Source of the DNA: an uncultured Prevotellaceae bacterium
GTDB lineage: Bacteria > Bacteroidota > Bacteroidia > Bacteroidales > Bacteroidaceae
NCBI GenBank assembly: GCA_937900485.1
Contig: CALCEL010000040.1
Coordinates: forward strand, 1-56,284
Length of the DNA stretch: 56,284 nt
Direction of reading: 5' to 3'
Shown here one piece after another: positions 26,153 to 33,561 of the stretch. How positions within the stretch are numbered: the first letter of the stretch is position 1; every line of letters starts with the position of its first letter. Under the pieces are notes generated by a model. The model did no database searches. It was given only the letters and a program-made list of their open reading frames with translations, and had not been told where the DNA came from. Made by a program: the position numbers and the translations under genes.

Positions 26153-26215
26153 GCATACGGGTGGCCGCTTGCCGTCCAGCAGTCTGGCCGGCGGCGGCCG
26201 ACCGTCATATATGAT

Positions 26216-26791
26216 ATGAACACACTGATAGTATTTGTGCTGCTGATAGGAGCCGTGGTAGGCTTCTGTCAGGGTGCGTTTAAGATGGCGGCTCACTTTG
26301 CCGGCGTGGCGTTCGGACTGATTATGGCATGTATGCTGTATCAGCAGTTCGGCGACTATCTGGCGGACAAGGGAGGCACTTCAGCGAGCATGGGACACAT
26401 GTTCGCCTTTGTGCTTATTGTCATCATCGTACCGCTGATACTGGGCATGATGGCGTCACTGCTGACCAAGGCATTCTCCGCCATACACCTGGGATTCATC
26501 AACAGACTGTGTGGAGCGGCAGTGGGAGCGTTGTGCTACGGTATCGTGCTGAGCATGGCTTTCAACTTCATGGATTTCATGACCAGTTCCGCAGGATTCT
26601 CACGCGACAGGCTGGAGGAGAGACCGGCGGCGTTCTACACCGTCAAGCATTTGTCACAACCCGTCATACCCGACGTGGTCATCGTGACGGACTCAACGGA
26701 GGAGGCTTCAGGCATGACTCCGCGAATGGGACTGAAACCGGCAGTCGACAAAGCTGTTGACAAAGCCGTTGACAGTGTCATGGGTGATTAA
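26216..26791 (+). CDS. CvpA family membrane protein
   Basis: A 191-aa inner-membrane protein with four hydrophobic segments (MNTLIVFVLLIGAVVGFCQG, the following VAFGLIMACMLY, FAFVLIVIIVPLILGMMASL, and AAVGALCYGIVLSMAF), the form of the CvpA family. CvpA was named for colicin V production in E. coli and is linked to envelope maintenance. The C-terminal tail is polar and ends with a short repeat, AVDKAVDKAVDSV. It lies between infB and sufB, an arrangement usual in Bacteroidota, with 16 nt to sufB. Confidence 0.85.
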   Translation: MNTLIVFVLLIGAVVGFCQGAFKMAAHFAGVAFGLIMACMLYQQFGDYLADKGGTSASMGHMFAFVLIVIIVPLILGMMASLLTKAFSAIHLGFINRLCGAAVGALCYGIVLSMAFNFMDFMTSSAGFSRDRLEERPAAFYTVKHLSQPVIPDVVIVTDSTEEASGMTPRMGLKPAVDKAVDKAVDSVMGD

Positions 26792-26807
26792 TAGCTCAAT
26801 AAGTAAT

Positions 26808-28253
26808 ATGGCTGGACAAAATGAATTTGTACGTAAGGTGGCCGAAAAGAAGTATGAGTTCGGATTCACCACCGACGTACAGACTGAGATAATCGATAAG
26901 GGACTTAATGAGGATGTGATACGTGTCATATCTGCCAAGAAAGGTGAACCGGACTGGCTGCTGCAGTTCAGGCTGGAGGCTTATCGCCACTGGCTCACGA
27001 TGAAGCAGCCCGCATGGGGACACCTCACTCTGCCGGAGATTGACTATCAGGCTATCTCCTATTACGCTGATCCTACCAAGAAAACGACGGACGACGGAAA
27101 GAAAGAGATAGACCCTGAGCTTATCAAGACATTCGACAAGCTGGGAATACCACTTGAGGAGAGACTGGCGCTCAGCGGCATGGCCGTGGACGCCGTCATG
27201 GACTCAGTGTCGGTGAAGACCACGTTCAAGGAGAAGCTCGCCGAGAAGAACATCATATTCTGTTCCATCAGCGAGGCTGTGAGGGAATATCCAGACCTGG
27301 TGCGACAGTACCTGGGCAGCGTCGTGCCTTACAGAGACAACTACTTCGCCGCGCTCAACTCAGCCGTCTTCAGTGACGGCTCGTTCGTATACATTCCTAA
27401 GGAGACGAGATGTCCGATGGAGCTGTCCACTTACTTCCGTATCAACGCGAGGGAGACAGGACAGTTTGAGAGAACACTCATCGTGTGCGATGAGGGTTCG
27501 TACGTGAGCTATCTCGAGGGATGCACGGCGCCGATGCGAGACGAGAATCAGCTCCACGCCGCCATCGTCGAGATTGTCGTGATGGACAACGCCGAGGTGA
27601 AGTACTCGACGGTGCAGAACTGGTATCCGGGAGATGAGAACGGAAAGGGTGGAGTGCTCAATCTGGTGACGAAGAGAGGACACCTGCGCGGTGTCAACTC
27701 CAAGCTGTCATGGACACAGGTCGAGACAGGATCCGCCATCACGTGGAAATATCCTTCATGCATACTCAGCGGCGACAACTCGCAGGCTGAGTTCTACTCC
27801 GTCGCCGTAACCAACAACCATCAGGTGGCGGACACGGGAACAAAGATGATACACCTGGGAAAGAACACCAGGAGCACCATAATATCCAAAGGCATCAGTG
27901 CGGGAAAGAGCGAGAACTCATACCGCGGATTGGTGAAGGTCGGTTCCAAGGCCGACGGTGCACGTAACTACTCCAGCTGTGACTCGCTCCTGCTGGGCTC
28001 AGAGTGCGGTGCGCACACCTTCCCTTATATGGATGTACACAATAATACGGCCACCATTGAGCATGAGGCCACCACGTCGAAGATCAACGAGGAGCAGCTC
28101 ATGTACTGCAACCAGCGTGGCATATCGACAGAGGAGGCCGTGGGACTGATCGTCAACGGCTATGCCAAAGAGGTCATCAATAAATTGCCGATGGAGTTCG
28201 CCGTGGAGGCACAGAAACTGCTCAGCGTGAGCCTCGAGGGCACGGTGGGCTAA
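26808..28253 (+). CDS. sufB: Fe-S cluster assembly scaffold SufB
   Basis: A 481-aa cytoplasmic protein, core of the SufBCD scaffold that assembles [Fe-S] clusters. The start at 26808 (MAGQNEFVRKVAEKKYEFG) fits the family; an in-frame ATG at 26757 overlaps cvpA. Diagnostic stretches include FVYIPKETRCPMELSTYFRI, ASVC-type region LIVCDEGSYVSYLEGCTAPM, and the C-terminal NYSSCDSLLLGSECGAHTFP with the conserved HNNTATIEHEATTSKI. It starts 16 nt after cvpA and is followed 12 nt later by sufC, so the suf genes are one transcript. Confidence 0.96.
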   Translation: MAGQNEFVRKVAEKKYEFGFTTDVQTEIIDKGLNEDVIRVISAKKGEPDWLLQFRLEAYRHWLTMKQPAWGHLTLPEIDYQAISYYADPTKKTTDDGKKEIDPELIKTFDKLGIPLEERLALSGMAVDAVMDSVSVKTTFKEKLAEKNIIFCSISEAVREYPDLVRQYLGSVVPYRDNYFAALNSAVFSDGSFVYIPKETRCPMELSTYFRINARETGQFERTLIVCDEGSYVSYLEGCTAPMRDENQLHAAIVEIVVMDNAEVKYSTVQNWYPGDENGKGGVLNLVTKRGHLRGVNSKLSWTQVETGSAITWKYPSCILSGDNSQAEFYSVAVTNNHQVADTGTKMIHLGKNTRSTIISKGISAGKSENSYRGLVKVGSKADGARNYSSCDSLLLGSECGAHTFPYMDVHNNTATIEHEATTSKINEEQLMYCNQRGISTEEAVGLIVNGYAKEVINKLPMEFAVEAQKLLSVSLEGTVG

Positions 28254-28265
28254 ATACTACTGACT

Positions 28266-29024
28266 ATGTTAGAGATAAGGAATTTACACGCCACAGTAGC
28301 TGGCAAAGAGATACTTAAGGGCATCGACCTCACCATCAACGACGGTGAGATACATGCCATCATGGGAACTAACGGAGCGGGTAAGTCCACTCTGTCTAAC
28401 GTCATCGTGGGTAACCCGACATACGAGGTGACAGAAGGTGCTATAACCTTCAACGGACAGGACCTGTTGGCGATGAGCACCGAGGAGAGAGCGCACGCCG
28501 GAATCTTCATGTCTTTCCAGACACCTGTCGAGATACCTGGTGTGAGCATGACGAATTTCATGAGGGCCGCTGTCAATGCCCGACGAGCCGCTAGAGGCGA
28601 GGAGCCGCTCAAGTCCACGGAGTTTCTCAAGATCATGAGAGAGAAGCGTAAGCTCGTCGAGATAGACCAGAAACTCATGAACCGCTCGGTCAACGAGGGC
28701 TTCTCCGGCGGTGAGAAGAAACGTAACGAGATTTTCCAGATGGCTATGCTCGAGCCTTCCTTCTGCATCCTCGATGAGACAGACTCAGGTCTTGACGTCG
28801 ACGCACTGAGAATCGTGGCTGAGGGATTCAACAAACTGCGTAAGGAAGACACCAGCGCCATGGTCATCACTCACTATCAGAGACTTCTCGACTATATCAA
28901 GCCAGACGTGGTGCACGTGCTCATCGACGGTAAGATTGTCAAGACCGACGGACCTGAACTGGCTGTGAGGATTGAGAATGAGGGATTCGACTGGATTAAA
29001 GCAGAGCTCGACAATGAAAAGTGA
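28266..29024 (+). CDS. sufC: Fe-S cluster assembly ATPase SufC
   Basis: A 252-aa ABC-type ATPase that powers the SufBCD scaffold. It has Walker A GTNGAGKST (residues 34-42), signature FSGGEKKR (near 146), Walker B FCILDETDSGLD (near 165-176) and the switch histidine in VITHYQRLLDY. The VNEGFSGGEKKRNEI form is specific to SufC among ABC ATPases. Its end overlaps the start of sufD by 11 nt, which suggests translational coupling. Confidence 0.97.
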   Translation: MLEIRNLHATVAGKEILKGIDLTINDGEIHAIMGTNGAGKSTLSNVIVGNPTYEVTEGAITFNGQDLLAMSTEERAHAGIFMSFQTPVEIPGVSMTNFMRAAVNARRAARGEEPLKSTEFLKIMREKRKLVEIDQKLMNRSVNEGFSGGEKKRNEIFQMAMLEPSFCILDETDSGLDVDALRIVAEGFNKLRKEDTSAMVITHYQRLLDYIKPDVVHVLIDGKIVKTDGPELAVRIENEGFDWIKAELDNEK

Positions 29025-30231
29025 ACAGCAATATATAGACTTCTATGACGAGGCTGGTGCCCAGATCAGAGGCAGGAGCTGCGATGTCATGAATGACGCC
29101 AGGGACAGGGCCATAGGCGTGTTCAGGGACAAAGGATTCCCTACACGTAAGGTGGAACGTTATAAATACACCGACGTCGCCGCATGCTTCGAGCCTGAGT
29201 ACGGCATAGCGCTCGGACCGCTCGACGTGGCCGACTCTCCATACGTCACCACGATAGGACGGGGTGGAGTGACCGCTACGAGGCATTACGCCACCGTGGC
29301 TGACATGGACGACCCGCTCACTGCACTCAACACGGCGTTGGCACACGACGGAGTGCTCATCCATGTGCCGAGAGGAGTGAGAGTCGAGACACCGATACAG
29401 GTGGACAACTGGCTCAGGGGCGACGTGCCTACGATGATGAACCGACGAATGCTCATCGTCCTCGAGCAAAGCGCTGAGGCGACAATCATCATACATGACC
29501 ATGCGGACGACGGACAGCGATTCCTGTCCACTCAGGTCATCGAGGTCGTGGTGATGGACAACAGCAGCCTCGATATGTATGAGGTGGAGGAGACGAACAA
29601 GTCATGCTCACGATTCTCAAATGTTTACGTGCGCATGGGACGTGACTGTCGCGTCAAGCATAACTCCATCACGCTCAACAACGGACTGACACGTAACCTC
29701 TGTGACGTCTATCTGCAGGGTGAGAACTCTGAGGTGACACTCAACGGATGCGCCATAGGTGACGGTGAACAGCATATAGACAATAACACGCTCATCGACC
29801 ATCAGGTGCCTAACTGCGTGTCTGACGAGTTGTATAAATACGTGCTCGACGACATGTCTGTGGGTGCCTTCGCAGGACGTGTGCTCGTGAGGAAGGACGC
29901 ACAGAAGACGTCAAGCCGCGAGACAAACTCCAACCTGTGTGCCTCACCGGAAGCCAGGATGTACACGCAGCCTATGCTGGAGATCTACGCTGATGATGTG
30001 AAGTGCGCTCACGGCTCTACTGTAGGCGTGATGGACGAGACGGCACTCTTTTACATGAGACAGAGAGGCGTGCCCGAGGCGTTGGCGAGAATGTTGTTGA
30101 AGAACGCGTTCATGGGACAGGTCATCGACCAGATACGCTACCAGCCTCTCAGGGACAAACTCTTCGTGAAGGTGGAGAAACGTTTCAGAGGCGAGCTGGA
30201 GAAGTGTGGTGTGTGCGGATTATGTAAATGA
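29014..30231 (+). CDS. sufD: Fe-S cluster assembly protein SufD
   Basis: A 405-aa paralogue and partner of SufB in the SufBCD complex. The start at 29014 overlaps the sufC stop; an in-frame ATG at 28972 lies inside sufC. Shared SufB/SufD features are RKVERYKYTDV near residue 44, HVPRGVRVETPIQV near 115, and the C-terminal CAHGSTVGVMDETALFYMRQ with RGVPEALARMLLKNAFM. The last residues, EKCGVCGLCK, carry three cysteines as CxxCxxC, which is not part of E. coli SufD. This tail could bind metal or take part in sulfur transfer; that is inference. Confidence 0.94.
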   Translation: MKSEQQYIDFYDEAGAQIRGRSCDVMNDARDRAIGVFRDKGFPTRKVERYKYTDVAACFEPEYGIALGPLDVADSPYVTTIGRGGVTATRHYATVADMDDPLTALNTALAHDGVLIHVPRGVRVETPIQVDNWLRGDVPTMMNRRMLIVLEQSAEATIIIHDHADDGQRFLSTQVIEVVVMDNSSLDMYEVEETNKSCSRFSNVYVRMGRDCRVKHNSITLNNGLTRNLCDVYLQGENSEVTLNGCAIGDGEQHIDNNTLIDHQVPNCVSDELYKYVLDDMSVGAFAGRVLVRKDAQKTSSRETNSNLCASPEARMYTQPMLEIYADDVKCAHGSTVGVMDETALFYMRQRGVPEALARMLLKNAFMGQVIDQIRYQPLRDKLFVKVEKRFRGELEKCGVCGLCK

Positions 30232-30246
30232 TATAAACAGTTTTCT

Positions 30247-31461
30247 ATGTACGATGTGAATAAGGTGCGCGAGGACTTCCCGATTCTCTCGCGTAAGATA
30301 TATGACAAGCCGTTGGTCTACCTTGACAATGGAGCGACGACGCAGAAGCCGAGATGTGTGGTTGAGGCCATGGTGGATGAGTACTATAATGTCAACGCCA
30401 ACGTGCATCGAGGCGTGCATTTCCTCTCACAGAAAGCTACCGACTTGCATGAGGCGAGTCGCGAGACGGTCAGAGCGTTCATCAATGCCCGCTCGGTGAG
30501 TGAGATATTATTCACCAGGGGTACAACGGAGAGCATCAACTTGTTAGCGTTCACCTTCGGGGAAGCGTTCGTGCATGAGGGCGACGAGGTCGTGGTCAGC
30601 GTCATGGAACATCACTCCGATATCGTGCCGTGGCAGATGATGTGTGAAAGGAAAGGCGCCTCATTGCGTGTCATACCGATGAGCGATGAGGGCGTGCTCG
30701 ACATCGACGCCTACCGCTCAATGCTCAATGAGAAGACACGCATCGTGTGCTGCGCTCACGTGAGCAACGTGCTTGGCACTGTCAACCCGGTGAGGGATAT
30801 CATCAGACTGGCGCACGAGATAGACGTGCCGGTGCTCATCGACGGCGCTCAGAGCACTCCGCATTTCAAGGTCGACATGCAAGATCTGGGATGTGACTTC
30901 TTCGCTTTCTCAGGACATAAGATATACGCGCCTACAGGCATCGGCGTGCTCTATGGTAAGGAGGAATGGCTCGAGAAACTGCCTCCGTATCAGGGTGGCG
31001 GCGAGATGATCAAGAACGTGTCGTTCGAGAAGACAACATACAACGAGCTGCCGTATAAGTTCGAGGCGGGCACTCCCGACTATGTGGCTTCACACGCCTT
31101 GGCGAAGGCTCTCGATTACGTCTCTGCTCTCGGCATGGATAACATACGCGACCATGAGCAGGAACTGACTCGCTACGCCATGGAGAAGCTGGCGGAGATT
31201 GACGGCATGAGACTGATAGGAACGGCACCCGACAAGGACGCCGTGATAAGCTTTCTCGTGGGCGACATACATCATCTCGACATGGGTACGCTGCTCGACA
31301 GACTGGGAATAGCAGTGAGAACAGGACATCACTGCGCCGAGCCGCTGATGCGCCGACTTGGCATCGAGGGAACGGTGAGAGCCAGCTTTGCACTCTACAA
31401 CACGAAGGAGGAGGTCGACGCCCTTGTCGCTGGCGTGCGACGCGTGGCGGCGATGTTCTGA
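30247..31461 (+). CDS. sufS: Cysteine desulfurase SufS
   Basis: A 404-aa PLP enzyme (class V aminotransferase fold, group II desulfurase) that takes sulfur from L-cysteine and passes it to the SufBCD scaffold. The PLP lysine is in FSGHKIYAPTG (Lys225) and the catalytic cysteine in RTGHHCAEPLM (Cys363). The opening DFPILSRKIYDKPLVYLDN and NVHRGVHFLS are typical. No sufE or sufU partner lies in this window, so the sulfur acceptor must be encoded elsewhere. It follows sufD by 15 nt. Confidence 0.96.
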   Translation: MYDVNKVREDFPILSRKIYDKPLVYLDNGATTQKPRCVVEAMVDEYYNVNANVHRGVHFLSQKATDLHEASRETVRAFINARSVSEILFTRGTTESINLLAFTFGEAFVHEGDEVVVSVMEHHSDIVPWQMMCERKGASLRVIPMSDEGVLDIDAYRSMLNEKTRIVCCAHVSNVLGTVNPVRDIIRLAHEIDVPVLIDGAQSTPHFKVDMQDLGCDFFAFSGHKIYAPTGIGVLYGKEEWLEKLPPYQGGGEMIKNVSFEKTTYNELPYKFEAGTPDYVASHALAKALDYVSALGMDNIRDHEQELTRYAMEKLAEIDGMRLIGTAPDKDAVISFLVGDIHHLDMGTLLDRLGIAVRTGHHCAEPLMRRLGIEGTVRASFALYNTKEEVDALVAGVRRVAAMF

Positions 31462-31528
31462 CGTGACGCCAATCGGGTCCTACGTTGACGTCACAATGTG
31501 AAAAGAAAAAAATAAATAATATATAGAT

Positions 31529-32887
31529 ATGGCACAGAAACCAAGTATTCCAAAAGGTACGCGTGACTTCTCTCCTCTGGAGATGGCCAAGCGTAACTAC
31601 ATATTCAACACAATCAAGGACGTATATGCTCTGTACGGCTTTCAGCAGATTGAGACACCTGCCATGGAGAACCTGTCCACACTCATGGGCAAGTATGGCG
31701 AGGAAGGTGACAAACTGCTGTTCAGAATCCTTAACTCTGGTGACTTCCTCAGTGGCATGACTGCTGAGGACCTGACGGAGTCTAATTCAGCCAAGGTGGC
31801 TGGCAAGCTCTGCGAGAAGGGACTGCGCTATGACCTCACCGTGCCTTTCGCACGTTACGTGGTGCAGCACCGTGAGGAGCTGGCACTGCCGTTCAAGCGT
31901 TACCAGATTCAGCCGGTATGGCGCGCCGACCGACCACAGAAGGGCCGTTACCGCGAGTTCTACCAGTGTGACGCCGACGTGGTCGGCTCTGAGTCACTCC
32001 TCAACGAGGTGGAGCTGATGCAGATTGTCGACACCGTGTTCACACGTTTCGGTGTGCGTGTGTGCATCAAGATCAACAACAGAAAGATTCTCACTGGTAT
32101 CGCGGAGATGATTGGACAGGCCGACAAGATTGTCGACATCACCGTGGCTATCGACAAGCTCGACAAGATTGGCCTCGACGCTGTCAACGCTGAGTTGGCG
32201 GCTGACGGCATACCTGCCGACGCCATCGAGAAGCTGCAGCCTATCATCAAACTGTCTGGCTCTAACGCCGAGAAACTCGCCACGATGCGTGAGGTGCTCA
32301 GCGGCAGTGATACGGGGCTTAAGGGTGTTGACGAGTGTGAGTATATACTCTCTAAGCTGACAGACCTGAACAACGCCATCGAGCTTGACCTGACGCTCGC
32401 GCGTGGTCTCAACTACTATACAGGTGCTATCTTCGAAGTCAAGGCGCTCGATGTGCAGATTGGCTCGATAACGGGCGGTGGACGTTACGATAACCTCACT
32501 GGCATCTTCGGCATGCCGGGACTAAGCGGCGTGGGCATCTCGTTCGGTGCTGATCGTATCTTCGACGTGCTCAACCAGCTCGACCTCTATCCAAAGGAGA
32601 CAGTGAGCGCCACTCAGTTGCTGTTCGTCAACTTCGGAGAGGCTGAGGCTGACTTCTGCCTCAAGGTGCTCGCTAAGGTACGCGCGGCTGGTGTGAGGGC
32701 TGAGATTTACCCAGACTCTTCTAAGATGAAGAAGCAAATGTCATACGCCAACGCCAAGAATATTCCGTTTGTGGCTATCGTGGGCGAGACGGAGATGGCT
32801 GAGGGTAAGGTCAACCTCAAGAACATGGAGACAGGTGAGCAGCAGATGGTGGCACCTGACAATCTCGCCGCCATCATCAAAGGATGA
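31529..32887 (+). CDS. hisS: Histidyl-tRNA synthetase
   Basis: A 452-aa class II aminoacyl-tRNA synthetase that charges tRNA-His. Landmarks are KGTRDFSPLEM at the start, motif 1 near ETPAMENLSTL, motif 2 in FKRYQIQPVWRADRPQKGRYREFYQ, here cited only in part as PVWRADRPQKGRYREF, the histidine-specific RGLNYYTGAIFE, motif 3 GISFGADRIFDVL, and a C-terminal anticodon-binding domain (LLFVNFGEAEADFCLKVL onward). It follows sufS by 67 nt containing TGACGTCA-type dyads, and ends at a strong terminator (32971-33006). It may be partly co-transcribed with suf. Confidence 0.96.
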   Translation: MAQKPSIPKGTRDFSPLEMAKRNYIFNTIKDVYALYGFQQIETPAMENLSTLMGKYGEEGDKLLFRILNSGDFLSGMTAEDLTESNSAKVAGKLCEKGLRYDLTVPFARYVVQHREELALPFKRYQIQPVWRADRPQKGRYREFYQCDADVVGSESLLNEVELMQIVDTVFTRFGVRVCIKINNRKILTGIAEMIGQADKIVDITVAIDKLDKIGLDAVNAELAADGIPADAIEKLQPIIKLSGSNAEKLATMREVLSGSDTGLKGVDECEYILSKLTDLNNAIELDLTLARGLNYYTGAIFEVKALDVQIGSITGGGRYDNLTGIFGMPGLSGVGISFGADRIFDVLNQLDLYPKETVSATQLLFVNFGEAEADFCLKVLAKVRAAGVRAEIYPDSSKMKKQMSYANAKNIPFVAIVGETEMAEGKVNLKNMETGEQQMVAPDNLAAIIKG

Positions 32888-32970
32888 TAACTCACCTATA
32901 TTATATAGGAAACATCCGTGAGAGTGAAGAGTCTTCGTCTCACGTGATGCAATGACATTAGACATGGTAT

Positions 32971-33006
32971 AAAACGTCACTCGGAGTCTCCGGGTGGCGT
33001 TTTATT
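32971..33006 (+). terminator. Rho-independent terminator after hisS
   Basis: AAAACGTCACTCGGAG at 32971-32986 pairs with CTCCGGGTGGCGTTTT at 32988-33003, two of the pairs being G-U. The right arm ends in a U tract (TTTTATTT). Confidence 0.8.
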
Positions 33007-33078
33007 TCTATGTCAGTACTGGTGCTCAACCAGAGAATCATGATAAACAAGGTGGAATAACGGACAATTTGGAATGTA

Positions 33079-33367
33079 ACCAAATTTCCTATGTGTGTTT
33101 TTGATTATATTTAGGTTAACTAATTGATATTTATATTATAAGGAGATTAAAAGTCTTGAGTTTCTTTTTTAAAATTCTTAGGTTAGGATATAGTCTATAC
33201 GCAGGTCTGAGAATTTAAAAATCCTAACCTGAACTTTTCAACGTCCTAACCTGAGATTTTCAGACGTCGAATAAGACACGGAAAAATTTCGGAAGTCATT
33301 TTTTCGCTGACACGTGTCAACGCAAAAAGAGGGGTTTCGGACAACAAAAAAGTGCGAAACGATTAGG
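33079..33367 (+). repeat. Dispersed intergenic repeat, copy 2 of 3
   Basis: About 289 bp. It begins ACCAAATTTCCTATG, contains GGTTAAC near 33114, AGGTTAGG at 33180-33187, and CCTAACCT at 33223-33230 and 33245-33252. It ends near CGGACAACAAAAAAGTGCG. Site spacing is 43 and 22 bp, as in copies 1 and 3. There is no open frame. Confidence 0.85.
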
Positions 33368-33561
33368 TGATTCTGTATGCCCATTATTATTCTCAATTAC
33401 CGTTTCACCGTTGAGTATTTCCCTCTCATGGCATTTCAATTTGCAGAATAGTAACTTGCATGTATTTTACTACCCAATTTTATGAATATTACCAAAAACA
33501 TAGTTCAAATATGTCTGCTCGTCGACAAGCATAAAGCGTGAGAGCATTGTCGTCACACCTC

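Larger units (their letters stand above)
32888..33561. other. Convergent intergenic region: terminator and dispersed repeat copy 2
   Basis: Two hairpins follow hisS: CGTGAGA/TCTCACG at 32917-32944, then the terminator at 32971-33006. Repeat copy 2 lies at 33079-33367. From 33368 to 33561 the sequence is AT-rich with nothing assignable. The next gene is on the minus strand and ends at 33562. Confidence 0.6.

Noticed and set aside
26757..26807. An earlier start for SufB overlapping cvpA
   Set aside because: The added residues are the cvpA end read in another frame; the ATG at 26808 gives the family-typical start.
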